Origin: Pseudomonas monteilii | GTDB taxonomy: Bacteria; Pseudomonadota; Gammaproteobacteria; Pseudomonadales; Pseudomonadaceae | NCBI GenBank assembly: GCA_001534745.1 | Contig: CP013997.1 | Location: 3,286,001-3,350,000, forward strand | Length of the DNA: 64,000 bases | Direction of reading: 5' to 3' | In this document: positions 49,710 through 60,266 of the stretch, piece by piece | How the letters are laid out: every line of letters starts with the position of its first letter | How positions within the stretch are numbered: position 1 is the first letter of the stretch | Notes under the pieces: generated by a model | The model's database searches: none | What the model was told of the DNA's origin: nothing | Seen by the model: only the letters and a program-made list of their open reading frames with translations | Position numbers and translations under genes: made by a program

Positions 49710-52610
49710 ATGCCCACTTCCGCACACCCAATGCCCCGCCTGCCTCGCATCCTCGCTTCCGATCCCGAGGCGTCGGAGCAGGCCTGGCAGAACGCCCCGC
49801 AGTTGCTGGCCGCGCTCAACGGCGCGCGGCTCGGCGCCTGGCTGTGGGACATCCCCTCGGGCGGCGTCAGCTGGTCTCGGGGCACCCAGGCGCTGTTCGG
49901 CTTCGACCCGAACCAACCGCTGTTCGAGGACATCGAGTACCTCGACCTGCTCCCACCCCAGGACCGGGAACGCGCGCGACAGGCCTTCGAGGCGGTGATC
50001 GCTGGGCAGCCTTTCGAACAGGCGATGCGGCACCGTATCCGCTGGCCCGACGGCAGCCTGCACTGGCTGGAGATCAGCGGCAGCCTGATGCACGACGCCC
50101 AGGGCCGGGCGCAGATGATCGGCGTGGTCCGCGAGGTCACCCGCCAGCGCGAGCGCGAGGTCGCGCTGATGCAGTCCGAGCAGCGCTTCGCCACCCTGTT
50201 CCGCCTGAGCCCCAACGTGATCCTGCTGACCCGCCGTCACGACGGGCTGATCCTGGAAGCCAACGAGAGCTTCGAACACAGCCTGGGCTGGCCATTGGCC
50301 GATGCCATCGGCAAGACCACGGCGGAGCTGGGGCTGTGGGTCGACCCTCGGCACCGTCAACAGGTCCTGGAGGCTACCGAGCATGCCAGCGGCCCGATCA
50401 CGCTGGAGGTGTCGTTCCGCGACCGCAGCGGCAAGGTGCACGATGGTATGCTCAGCACACAAGGCATCGAGATGGACGGGGTCGTTCACCTGCTGACCAC
50501 CTTCGTCGACCTCAGCGAGCAGGTCGAACGCGAACAACGCCTGAGCGCTTCGGAGGCGAAGTTCGCCAGCCTGTTCCAGGTCAGCACCGACCCGATCTTC
50601 GTCACGCGCCAGGACACCGGCCAGTTCATCGAAATCAATCCGGCCTTCACCCAGACCTTCGGCTGGCGCGCGGACCAGATCATCGGCCGCACTGCCGAGC
50701 AGCTGGGGCTCTGGGCCGAAGCGCCCGAGCGGGCCCGACGCATCGAACAGGTCATCCGTGACCAGGGCCTGAGCAATGTCGCGGTCGTGGCCCACACCGC
50801 CCAGGGCGAACGGCTGACCTGCGTGATCGCCAGCCGGGCGATCGCCGTCGATGGCCAGGCGTGCAGCGTGACCACCTTGCGTGACATCACCCAGCAGCAG
50901 CGCGCCGAAGCGGCCGTGAAGGCCAGCGAGGAGAAATTCGCCAAGGCGTTCCATTCCAGCCCTGACGCCATCACCATCACCGAACGCGATAGCGGACGCT
51001 ACCTGGAAGTCAACGAGGGGTTCTGTCGCCTGACGGGCTACCGGATCGAGGACGTGATGGGACGTAGCGTGTTCGAACTCGGGATCTGGGCCGACGAGCA
51101 GCAACGCATGGCCCTGCTTGACGAACTGCTCGAACAGGGCCGTGTGCACCGACGCGAGATGCTCGGTCGCCACAAGCGCGGCGACGCGATCACCGTGGAG
51201 GTGTCGGTAGAACCGATCACCCTCAACGAAACCGACTGCCTGCTGGTCACCGCGCGGGACGTGACACAGTTGAAGAACGCCCAGGCCCAGATCCGTCACC
51301 TGGCCTATCACGACCCCTTGACCAACCTGCCCAACCGCGCCTTGCTGATGGACCGGTTGAGCCAGCAGATCGAGGTCCTGCAACGTGATCGCTCACGCGG
51401 CGCGCTGCTGTTTCTGGACCTGGACCACTTCAAGCACATCAACGACTCGCTGGGCCACCCGGTGGGCGATGCGGTACTCAAGGTCGTCACCGCCCGCCTG
51501 GAAGCCAGCGTCCGCGTCGGCGACACCGTGGCCAGGCTCGGCGGCGACGAGTTCGTGGTGCTGCTCGGCCACCTGTCCGGCAGTCGGGAAGCGGTCGAGG
51601 CCCAGATCGGCGAGCGGGCCAGTGCCTTGCGTCAGTTGCTGGCCGCCCCGATGGCACTGGATGGCCAGCAATTGCAGGTGACGCCGAGCATCGGTGTGGC
51701 ACTCATCCCCGACCATGGCACCACGCCCGCCGACCTGCTCAAGCGTGCCGACATCGCGCTGTACCGCGCCAAGGACGCCGGGCGCAACGCCACCGAGCTG
51801 TTCCATACCAGCATGCAGACGGCCGCCAGCGAGCGTCTGCGCCTGGAAAGCGACCTGCGCCTGGCACTGGCGCGCAACGAACTGGCCTTGCACTTCCAGC
51901 CGCAGGTCGACGCGCGCGACCAGCAGATCGTCGGCGCCGAAGTCCTGCTGCGCTGGTATCACCCCGTGCTGGGCCAGCAATCGCCCGCACAGTTCATCCA
52001 TGTGCTGGAAGAAAGCGGGCTGATCATCGACGTCGGTGGCTGGATCCTCGACCAGGCCTGCCAGGCCTGCGCGGACCTGCTCGCCGAGGGGCTGATTGAC
52101 CCGGCGCGCTTCAGCCTGTGCGTCAACATCAGCCCGCGCCAGTTCCGGCAACGTGACTTCGTCGAGCGCACCCTGCGCAGTCTCGATCAGTGCGGCCTGC
52201 CCAGGCGCCTGCTGAAACTAGAAATCACCGAGGGCATCGTCATCCAGAACCTGGACGACACCATCGACAAGATGCGCGAACTCCGCCGTCACGAGGTGGG
52301 CTTTGCCATGGACGATTTCGGCACCGGGTATTCCTCCTTGACCTACCTCAAGCGCCTGCCAGTGGACACGTTGAAGATCGACCAGACCTTCGTGCGTGAC
52401 GCGCTGCTGGACACCAATGACGCCGAGATCGTCCGGGCCATCGTGGCCATGGCGCGCAGCCTGGGCCTGACGGTGATTGCCGAAGGGGTGGAATTGCCCG
52501 AACAGTTGGCGTTTCTCGAACAGCTCCACTGTCACCTGTACCAGGGTTACCTGTACAGCCGACCGCTGCCGCTGGACGCATTTCGGGCGCTGCTGCCTCA
52601 TCGATCCTGA
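49710..52610 (+). CDS. Multi-PAS GGDEF-EAL cyclic-di-GMP signalling protein
   Basis: 966 residues from the ATG at 49710 (an ATG at 49632 overlaps the LysR gene). About four PAS domains (roughly 33-150, 165-280, 285-400, 405-520), no membrane segment, then GGDEF (535-695) and EAL (715-955). The diguanylate cyclase motif is intact (G611-GDEF) with an inhibitory-site-like R602-VGD. The EAL motif reads E744-V-L, but the downstream motifs DDFGTGYSSL, LKIDQTFV and AEGVE are kept, so phosphodiesterase activity is plausible. Cytosolic; signal unknown. Confidence 0.92.
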   Translation: MPTSAHPMPRLPRILASDPEASEQAWQNAPQLLAALNGARLGAWLWDIPSGGVSWSRGTQALFGFDPNQPLFEDIEYLDLLPPQDRERARQAFEAVIAGQPFEQAMRHRIRWPDGSLHWLEISGSLMHDAQGRAQMIGVVREVTRQREREVALMQSEQRFATLFRLSPNVILLTRRHDGLILEANESFEHSLGWPLADAIGKTTAELGLWVDPRHRQQVLEATEHASGPITLEVSFRDRSGKVHDGMLSTQGIEMDGVVHLLTTFVDLSEQVEREQRLSASEAKFASLFQVSTDPIFVTRQDTGQFIEINPAFTQTFGWRADQIIGRTAEQLGLWAEAPERARRIEQVIRDQGLSNVAVVAHTAQGERLTCVIASRAIAVDGQACSVTTLRDITQQQRAEAAVKASEEKFAKAFHSSPDAITITERDSGRYLEVNEGFCRLTGYRIEDVMGRSVFELGIWADEQQRMALLDELLEQGRVHRREMLGRHKRGDAITVEVSVEPITLNETDCLLVTARDVTQLKNAQAQIRHLAYHDPLTNLPNRALLMDRLSQQIEVLQRDRSRGALLFLDLDHFKHINDSLGHPVGDAVLKVVTARLEASVRVGDTVARLGGDEFVVLLGHLSGSREAVEAQIGERASALRQLLAAPMALDGQQLQVTPSIGVALIPDHGTTPADLLKRADIALYRAKDAGRNATELFHTSMQTAASERLRLESDLRLALARNELALHFQPQVDARDQQIVGAEVLLRWYHPVLGQQSPAQFIHVLEESGLIIDVGGWILDQACQACADLLAEGLIDPARFSLCVNISPRQFRQRDFVERTLRSLDQCGLPRRLLKLEITEGIVIQNLDDTIDKMRELRRHEVGFAMDDFGTGYSSLTYLKRLPVDTLKIDQTFVRDALLDTNDAEIVRAIVAMARSLGLTVIAEGVELPEQLAFLEQLHCHLYQGYLYSRPLPLDAFRALLPHRS

Positions 52611-52732
52611 TCTGCGAGGCAAGGGAAAGACGTACGGATGGCCAGGCCATAACGAAAACCGGGGCCGCTAGGCGACCCCGGTGTCGGTCGAGGCGACGGG
52701 GCCCGGACCGGTGCTGTCGTGACCCGACAGGC

Positions 52733-53176
52733 TCAGTTCAGCGCAGGCTTTTCGCCATTGATCGGGATGCGCTTGGCCTTGGCTTCTTCCGGCACCAGAC
52801 GCAACAGATCGATACTGAGCAGGCCATTGGCCAGGTCCGCGGCCTTGACCTCGATGTGGTCGGCCAGGCGGAACGACAGCTTGAAGGCACGTTGAGCGAT
52901 GCCCTGGTGTAGGTAGGTGACCTCGCCATTGGCGTTGTCACGCTTGCCACCGGTCACGGTCAGCACGCCTTTTTCCACTTGCAGGTCGAGATCGGCTTCC
53001 TGGAAACCGGCCGCCGCGATCACGATGCGATAGTGGTCATCGCCATGTTTTTCCACGTTGTAGGGCGGGTAGCTGCTACCCGTCTCATTACGCGCCGCCG
53101 ACTCGAACAGGTCGTTGAAACGGTCGAAACCGACGGAATGGCGGAACAGTGGAGCGAGCGAAAAAGCAGTAGTCAT
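52733..53176 (-). CDS. Small heat-shock protein (Hsp20/IbpA type)
   Basis: 147 residues. ATP-independent holdase for unfolded proteins. N-terminal MTTAFSLAPLFRHSVGFDRF, alpha-crystallin domain with YPPYNVEKHGDDHYRIVIAA, then KLSFRLADHIEVKAADLANG. It closely resembles IbpA. Expression is predicted to be heat-induced at two levels: a sigma-32 promoter and a ROSE-like RNA thermometer upstream. Confidence 0.93.
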   Translation of the reverse strand: MTTAFSLAPLFRHSVGFDRFNDLFESAARNETGSSYPPYNVEKHGDDHYRIVIAAAGFQEADLDLQVEKGVLTVTGGKRDNANGEVTYLHQGIAQRAFKLSFRLADHIEVKAADLANGLLSIDLLRLVPEEAKAKRIPINGEKPALN

Positions 53177-53183
53177 GATACAT

Positions 53184-53201
53184 CTCCTGAGATTCAGCGA
53201 G
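53184..53201 (-). promoter_or_regulatory. ROSE-like RNA thermometer hairpin over the hsp20 ribosome site
   Basis: On the minus strand CTCGCTG (53195-53201) can pair with CAGGAG, which contains the ribosome site (53184-53189), leaving one G bulged opposite it. This is the U(U/C)GCU-against-SD geometry of ROSE elements, which melt on heat shock. The start codon is 8 bases downstream. Confidence 0.7.
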
Positions 53202-53243
53202 TTCAGTCATCACGCGACCCGACTTCGGCATCGCGTACTGAAG

Positions 53244-53271
53244 AGATAAGGACCTGACCTGCCTTTTCAAG
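53244..53271 (-). promoter_or_regulatory. Sigma-32 heat-shock promoter of hsp20
   Basis: On the minus strand CTTGAAA (53265-53271), a perfect sigma-32 -35 box, then 13 bases, then CCTTATCT (53244-53251), close to CCCCATNT. Transcription would start about 60 bases upstream of the start codon, giving a leader that includes the thermometer hairpin. Confidence 0.75.
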
Positions 53272-53295
53272 GCCGTGGCACAAAAAATTTTTCGC

Positions 53296-54267
53296 TCAGG
53301 CGACGCACGGCTCGGTCGACACCGCCGGCAGTCCCAGCAGCGCACTGATGCGCGCGCAATCACTCTCGCGACGCAACTCGGCGAACAACGCTACGGCTTC
53401 GGGGTAGTTGCGCGTCAGCATGGCCACCCACTGCTTCATGCGACCCGGTGCGTAGCGTGGCGACAGCTTGGCCTGGGCCTGCTGCCAGAACGCCTGGAGC
53501 AAGGGCAGCAGGGCCGCCCAGGTCATGGGGTGATACGCGCGCCCGTCACGCGCCGCCGCAATCTGCAGGCCCAGGTCAGGGCACGACACCAGGCCACGGC
53601 CGAGCATGATGTCGCGTGCGCCGCTCACCGCCTTGCAGCGACGCCAATCGTCCACGCTCCAGATCTCGCCATTGGCAAAGACCGGCACACGGACCACGTC
53701 CTGCACCTTGGCCACCCATTCCCAATGGGCCGGCGGCTTGTACCCTTCGACCTTGGTCCGCGCGTGCACCACCAGGTGCGCCGCCCCGCCGTCGGCCAAG
53801 GCCCTGGCACAATCCATCGCGCCATCGGGCGTCTCGAAGCCCAGGCGCATCTTGGCGGTGACCGGGATGTGCGCCGGCACGGCGCGCCGGACCTCACTGA
53901 CGATCGCGTGCAGCAGCTCGGGCTCCTTGAGCAGCACCGCGCCCCCGCGGGACTTGTTGACGGTCTTGGCCGGGCAGCCGAAGTTGAGGTCGATCACCGG
54001 CGCGCCCAGCTCGCAGGCCAACACGGCATTCTCGGCCAGGCACACCGGGTCGGAGCCCAGCAGCTGCACACGCATGGGCACGCCTGCCGCCGTTTGCGCA
54101 CCGTGCCGAAGTTCGGGCGCCAGCTTGTCGAACTGCGCAGGCGGCAATAGCCGATCGCACACGCGGATGAACTCGGTGACACACCAATCGATACCGCCGG
54201 TGCGGGTCAGCACGTCGCGCAGGATGTTGTCGACCAGCCCTTCCATTGGGGCCAAGGCTATTTGCAT
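53296..54267 (-). CDS. dusC: tRNA-dihydrouridine(16) synthase
   Basis: 323 residues, FMN TIM-barrel Dus family. [20 protein letters not shown], then [16 protein letters not shown] with the catalytic Cys, KMRLGFE and [10 protein letters not shown]. The N-terminus and GCPAKTVN block favour DusC over DusA/B. Start at 54267 with GGAGACCCCC ahead. Confidence 0.9.
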   Translation of the reverse strand: MQIALAPMEGLVDNILRDVLTRTGGIDWCVTEFIRVCDRLLPPAQFDKLAPELRHGAQTAAGVPMRVQLLGSDPVCLAENAVLACELGAPVIDLNFGCPAKTVNKSRGGAVLLKEPELLHAIVSEVRRAVPAHIPVTAKMRLGFETPDGAMDCARALADGGAAHLVVHARTKVEGYKPPAHWEWVAKVQDVVRVPVFANGEIWSVDDWRRCKAVSGARDIMLGRGLVSCPDLGLQIAAARDGRAYHPMTWAALLPLLQAFWQQAQAKLSPRYAPGRMKQWVAMLTRNYPEAVALFAELRRESDCARISALLGLPAVSTEPCVA

Positions 54268-54297
54268 GGGGGTCTCCGGGTAAAGCGAGTGACGAGT

Positions 54298-54425
54298 GGC
54301 AAGCTGCAAGCTGCAAGCTGTGGCAGGGCTAAGCTTCTTGCGAACGAATGAGCAGCATCAGGGTTGAAGGCTGACGCCAAACGTCAACGCAACGCCTCTC
54401 AACTTGTAGCTTGTAGCTAACAGCT
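54298..54425. repeat. Intergenic heptad-repeat inverted pair (AAGCTGC family), locus B
   Basis: Left arm GGCAAGCTGCAAGCTGCAAG (54298 on) and right arm ACTTGTAGCTTGTAGCT (54402-54418). The differences are C-to-T, so in RNA the pairs remain as G-U. It fills most of the gap between dusC and the thioesterase gene. Confidence 0.7.
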
Positions 54426-54862
54426 CAAGCCCCACCCATCTCCATCGGCCGGTAGCAGTCGAGAAACTCGTCGGGCATGCGCTTGGGCCTGCCCGTGGAG
54501 AGTTCGATGCACACGAAGGTGGTCTGGGCACGCAGGACGGTCATGCCATCGCTGGGGCGCTTGAGCTGGAAACGGCGGGTCATGCGCAGGCGTTGGTCCC
54601 AGTTCACGATCCAGGTCGCCAGCTGCAGCTCGTCATCCTGATGGGTCGCGGCCAGGTAGTCGATTTCGTGACGATGCACGGCCATCGCGCGATCCAGGCG
54701 TCGGTACTCGGCCAGGTCCAGTCCGAGCCATTGGGAGTGGCGCCAGGCGCAACGCTCCAGCCAGGTGACGTAGACCGCGTTGTTGGCGTGACCCAACCCG
54801 TCGATGTCTTCGGCACCGACACGCAGGTCGATGATGAATGGCGTTTCCAGATCCCAGCTCAT
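54425..54862 (-). CDS. Acyl-CoA thioesterase (4HBT/YbgC-like)
   Basis: 145 residues, hotdog fold: DIDGLGHANNAVYVTWLERC holds the catalytic-loop Asp/His/Asn signature of 4-hydroxybenzoyl-CoA thioesterases. Hydrolyses an acyl-CoA; substrate unknown. Start MSWDLETPFIIDLRV at 54862 with AGGAGACG ahead. Confidence 0.88.
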   Translation of the reverse strand: MSWDLETPFIIDLRVGAEDIDGLGHANNAVYVTWLERCAWRHSQWLGLDLAEYRRLDRAMAVHRHEIDYLAATHQDDELQLATWIVNWDQRLRMTRRFQLKRPSDGMTVLRAQTTFVCIELSTGRPKRMPDEFLDCYRPMEMGGA

Positions 54863-54973
54863 GTCGTCTCCTGATCGTGAGGACCACGCCAGTGTACCGG
54901 ATACGAGGCCCTGCCCGCTCGTACTGGCCAAGGCCCGGCAGCGTCATGTGGCGACAGAGGTTTTTACGGCGGA

Positions 54974-55007
54974 AAAACAAAAGGCCCATTCAATATGCGA
55001 ATGAGCC
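54974..55007 (-). terminator. Terminator of the tRNA-Ala-Glu operon
   Basis: Stem GGCCCATTC (54983-54991) with GAATGAGCC (54999-55007, one G-U pair); the minus strand continues TTTTGTTTTT. It is 30 bases beyond the last tRNA. Confidence 0.88.
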
Positions 55008-55036
55008 TTAAAGGTCCCGCAAAACGCGGGTAAAAA

Positions 55037-55112
55037 TGGCGTCCCCTAGGGGACTCGAACCCCTGTTACCGCCGTGAAAGGGCGGTGTCCTAGGCCACTA
55101 GACGAAGGGGAC
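55037..55112 (-). tRNA. tRNA-Glu (TTC), distal copy
   Basis: 76 bases with encoded CCA; the anticodon loop CTTTCAC gives TTC. Same as the copy at 55285. Confidence 0.96.
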
Positions 55113-55156
55113 TTGTAACCTTCGTGCAGGTCCGTTTTCACGAACCCTGGCAAAAT

Positions 55157-55232
55157 TGGTGGAGCTAAGCGGGATCGAACCGCTGACCTCCTGCATGCCA
55201 TGCAGGCGCTCTCCCAGCTGAGCTATAGCCCC
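55157..55232 (-). tRNA. tRNA-Ala (GGC), distal copy
   Basis: 76 bases with encoded CCA; anticodon loop ATGGCAT, anticodon GGC, closed by the stem CCTGC/GCAGG. Confidence 0.96.
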
Positions 55233-55284
55233 AGATTTCTAGCCTCGCGGCCCAGCGTCATCGATGATGGCGCTTGTGTGAAAC

Positions 55285-55360
55285 TGGCGTCCCCTAGGGG
55301 ACTCGAACCCCTGTTACCGCCGTGAAAGGGCGGTGTCCTAGGCCACTAGACGAAGGGGAC
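55285..55360 (-). tRNA. tRNA-Glu (TTC), proximal copy
   Basis: 76 bases with encoded CCA, anticodon TTC, repeated sequence of the distal tRNA-Glu. The Ala-Glu pair is duplicated in this operon. Confidence 0.96.
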
Positions 55361-55437
55361 GAACCTTCTTACCTTCAAGACCCGGTTGCTGGACCCGGTC
55401 TTGCTTCCCAACCCGCAAGGGGTCGTGAAGCGGAATA

Positions 55438-55513
55438 TGGTGGAGCTAAGCGGGATCGAACCGCTGACCTCCTGCATGCCATGCAGGCGCTCTCCCAGCT
55501 GAGCTATAGCCCC
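55438..55513 (-). tRNA. tRNA-Ala (GGC), proximal copy
   Basis: 76 bases with encoded CCA, anticodon GGC. First gene of the Ala-Glu-Ala-Glu operon. Confidence 0.96.
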
Positions 55514-55589
55514 ACGTTGTCGCTTTGAACTTGATTCGCCTAACTGGGTGTCTGGCGTTTCGTTTCGTTCATCGCTGTGGACGGGGCGC

Positions 55590-55618
55590 ATATTAAGATC
55601 CGATCGAACGCCTGTCAA
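55590..55618 (-). promoter_or_regulatory. Sigma-70 promoter of the tRNA-Ala-Glu operon
   Basis: On the minus strand TTGACA (55613-55618), exactly 17 bases, TAATAT (55590-55595), followed by the GC-rich discriminator GCGCCCC typical of stringently controlled stable-RNA promoters. Confidence 0.9.
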
Positions 55619-55689
55619 ACATATTTTTCAAAAAAGTTGAAAAAAATTTTCTGGCATAACAATCACTTACCTTGGAGGTGAGCAGCGAG

Positions 55690-55850
55690 GTGGTAGCTGC
55701 AAGCCGCAAGCTGGGCGGCAGCGCTGATACGCTTCTGCTTGCTGCTTGCAGCCCATGGCTTGCTGCTACCCACACCATAGCCTGAATCGCGGCACCGATT
55801 GGGCTTTGCTTGCTGCTTGCCGCTTGCGACTTGCCGCCCCCCTGCCCTGC
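55690..55850. repeat. Heptad-repeat hairpin cluster (AAGCTGC family), locus C
   Basis: GCTGCAAGCCGCAAGC (from about 55695) faces GCTTGCTGCTTGCAGC (about 55736-55751), with one mismatch. Further GCTTGCTGCTTGCCGCTTGC copies follow near 55806-55826. It fills the gap between gltX and the tRNA promoter; no gene is seen. Confidence 0.65.
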
Positions 55851-55852
55851 AC

Positions 55853-57334
55853 TCAGCCAAGGGTGGCCAGCAGCTTCTCCCACTCCTTGTTCTCTTTCTT
55901 GGAGACGCCACCCAGCTGCTCCAGCGCCTGACGCAGACGGTAGCGCGTCAGATCCGGGCCCAGGATCTCCATGGCATCGAGCACCGAGACCGAGCTGGAC
56001 TGGCCGGTGATCGCGACGAACATCAGCGGCATGGCATCGCGCAGCTTCAGGCCGAGCCCGTCGACCACGGCCTGGATGGTCGCGGTGATTCGCTCCTTGT
56101 CCCACTGACGCAGGCTCTCGAGCTTCCACAGGATCAGCTGCATGACCTGGCGTACCTGGTCGGGCGAGAGCTTCTTGTGGGCGAACAGCGTGGTGTCGAG
56201 CTTCAGCGCGCCTTCGAAGAAGAAACCAGCCAAAGGTGCGATCTGGCTGAAGGTCTCGACACGGCCCTGCACGTGCGGCGCGATGGCCATCAGGTAGTCG
56301 GGGTTGAAGGCCCAGTCACGCACGCGCTGGGCGAACGCTTCCACAGGCAGATCGCGCAGCCATTGGCCGTTGAGCCAGGAAAGCTTCTCGATGTCGAAGA
56401 TCGGGCCGCCCAGGGAGACGCGCGACAGGTCGAAGTGCTCGACCATCTCGTCCAGCGAGAACTTCTCGCGCTCGTCGGGCATCGACCAGCCCATGCGGCC
56501 CAGGTAGTTGAGCATCGCCTCGGGCATGAAGCCCATGCGCTCGTAGAAGGTCACGGACGTGGGGTTCTTGCGCTTGGACAGCTTGCTCTTGTCCGGGTTG
56601 CGCAGCAGCGGCATGTAGCACAGCTTGGGCTGCTCCCAGCCGAAGTACTCGTACAGCTTGATCAGCTTGGGCGCCGACGGCAGCCACTCCTCGCCCCGCA
56701 GGACGTGGGTGATGCCCATCAGGTGGTCATCGACCACGTTGGCCAGGAAGTAGGTCGGCAGGCCGTCGGTCTTCATCAGCACCTGCATGTCCATGCGGTC
56801 CCACGGGATCTCGACGTCGCCACGCAGCATGTCCGGCACCACGCAGACGCCTTCGCTCGGGACTTTCATGCGGATCACGTGCGGCTCGCCCGCAGCCAGG
56901 CGACGCTGGACCTCTTGCGGGTCGAGCTTCAGGGCACGACCGTCGTAGCGTGGGGTTTCACCACGGGCGGTCTGCTCGGCGCGCATCTGGTCGAGTTCTT
57001 CGGCGGTGCAGAAGCAGTAGAAGGCGTGACCGGCCTCGACCAGTTCCTTGGCGTACTTGGCGTAGATCTCGCTGCGCTCGCTCTGGCGGTACGGGCCGTG
57101 CGGGCCGCCAACGTCAGGCCCCTCGTTCCACTCGATGCCGAGCCAGCGCAGGGCGTCGAAGATCTGCTGTTCCGATTCGCGCGTCGAGCGCAGCTGATCG
57201 GTGTCCTCGATACGCAGGATGAACTCACCGCCGTGTTGCTTGGCGAAGCAATAGTTGAACAGGGCGATGTAGGCGGTGCCTACGTGGGGATCGCCAGTGG
57301 GCGACGGCGCGATACGCGTGCGGACGGTGGTCAT
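55853..57334 (-). CDS. gltX: Glutamyl-tRNA synthetase
   Basis: 493 residues, class I aminoacyl-tRNA synthetase. The HIGH-like signature is in [17 protein letters not shown] and the KMSKS-like signature is KLSKRKNP. Start [12 protein letters not shown] at 57334. The gene lies just downstream of uvrB in direction of transcription, but REPs separate them, and just upstream of an operon containing two tRNA-Glu genes. Confidence 0.97.
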   Translation of the reverse strand: MTTVRTRIAPSPTGDPHVGTAYIALFNYCFAKQHGGEFILRIEDTDQLRSTRESEQQIFDALRWLGIEWNEGPDVGGPHGPYRQSERSEIYAKYAKELVEAGHAFYCFCTAEELDQMRAEQTARGETPRYDGRALKLDPQEVQRRLAAGEPHVIRMKVPSEGVCVVPDMLRGDVEIPWDRMDMQVLMKTDGLPTYFLANVVDDHLMGITHVLRGEEWLPSAPKLIKLYEYFGWEQPKLCYMPLLRNPDKSKLSKRKNPTSVTFYERMGFMPEAMLNYLGRMGWSMPDEREKFSLDEMVEHFDLSRVSLGGPIFDIEKLSWLNGQWLRDLPVEAFAQRVRDWAFNPDYLMAIAPHVQGRVETFSQIAPLAGFFFEGALKLDTTLFAHKKLSPDQVRQVMQLILWKLESLRQWDKERITATIQAVVDGLGLKLRDAMPLMFVAITGQSSSVSVLDAMEILGPDLTRYRLRQALEQLGGVSKKENKEWEKLLATLG

Positions 57335-57455
57335 TGGACTCTCGGACTGGACTGAAACAAAGCCCGATGGTAGCAGGGAGCGGGTATCGGGCTCCAGCCG
57401 TGGCATGCAGGTGCCTGGCCCTTCCCTGCTACCTGGGGAGTGTGCTGGCTTGCAA

Positions 57456-57523
57456 GTGCGGGCTTGCCGACGAGGCAGGCGGTGACTGGCCAGACCCTAT
57501 CGCTGGCAAGCCAGCTCCCACAG
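57456..57523. repeat. REP pair, first type
   Basis: GTGCGGGCTTGCCGACGAGG faces CCCTATCGCTGGCAAGCCAG then CTCCCACA. Same variant as the 116-bp array at 9941. It lies in the 628-base gap between uvrB and gltX, which consists mostly of REPs. Confidence 0.85.
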
Positions 57524-57617
57524 GTGCCCGTTTCAAGCAGGCAGCCGTGTGATGGTTCAGCCTTGTGGGAATAACTGTCTTTTCTACCCGATGCCTGCCC
57601 GGCCGCATGGGTTGATG

Positions 57618-57748
57618 TGTGGGCCCTGTGGGCCCAATCGCGGCACAGGGGCCGCTCCTACACCCGTAGCCCCACCGCGGGGTTGCAGGCTATCGCGGTC
57701 ACCTGTGGGAGCGGCCCTAGTGCCGCGATTGGGCCCGCAGGGCCCACA
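57618..57748. repeat. REP pair, second type (unoccupied IS110 target)
   Basis: TGTGGGCCCTGTGGGCCCAA to the inverted end GGGCCCGCAGGGCCCACA. Its right half read on the minus strand, GGCCGCTCCCACAGGTGACC (57698-57717), has the same sequence as the IS110 insertion point and is intact here. Confidence 0.88.
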
Positions 57749-57797
57749 AGATTCTAAAATTATTTCCTTTTAAATCAATAAGATATTTTATTTTCTA

Positions 57798-57858
57798 TGA
57801 GAGCGGGGTTGCCCGCGATGCAGGCGGTGGCTAATTGCGCCCTGTCGCTGGCCAGTCA
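57798..57858. repeat. Degenerate REP pair
   Basis: GAGAGCGGGGTTGCCCGCGA faces CCCTGTCGCTGGCCAGTCAA; arms diverged. An AT-rich stretch (57751-57797) separates it from the preceding REP. Confidence 0.6.
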
Positions 57859-57962
57859 ATTGTTCGCAGGCGTCTGTTTCCAGACACCTGTTGTTGTAGC
57901 GCCCCGGGCTGCAGCACAGCGGTCCTCTGCCTGGCACAACCTTATGAAGCCAGCCCCACGCC

Positions 57963-59978
<2,016 letters not shown>

Positions 59979-60004
59979 GAAAGTACCTCGGTCGTCGTGC
60001 TTAA

Positions 60005-60020
60005 CTGTAAATTTAACCAG
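60005..60020 (-). promoter_or_regulatory. LexA-type SOS box of uvrB
   Basis: Minus strand CTGGTTAAATTTACAG: CTG-N10-CAG with an AT-rich centre, matching the gamma-proteobacterial LexA consensus. Its position just upstream of uvrB fits SOS induction. Confidence 0.8.
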
Positions 60021-60179
60021 TAGTCTACACTGATTCGGACCCACTCGGCAGTCCAACGGACGGCCTGCCGTCGCCCTCTTCCTTCATGCGACCCTGGAAG
60101 CGGCCCAAGGGTTGAAAAATAATCGTCCCAAGACCTCGAAAAGCTGCGCCAGACTGTCGCAGTCCGGCCGGCGTATCAC

Positions 60180-60185
60180 TATACT
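60180..60185 (+). promoter_or_regulatory. Probable -10 box of the aminotransferase gene
   Basis: TATACT 81 bases before the start codon; the -35 region is weak (TCGCAG at about 17 bases' spacing). Confidence 0.45.
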
Positions 60186-60266
60186 GACTCCCCGTTTGTG
60201 CACCGCTTCAGTGCATCTGGCTGGAGCGTGCGACCTCTATCACTCTCCATCAGAGCCAAGGTAACA

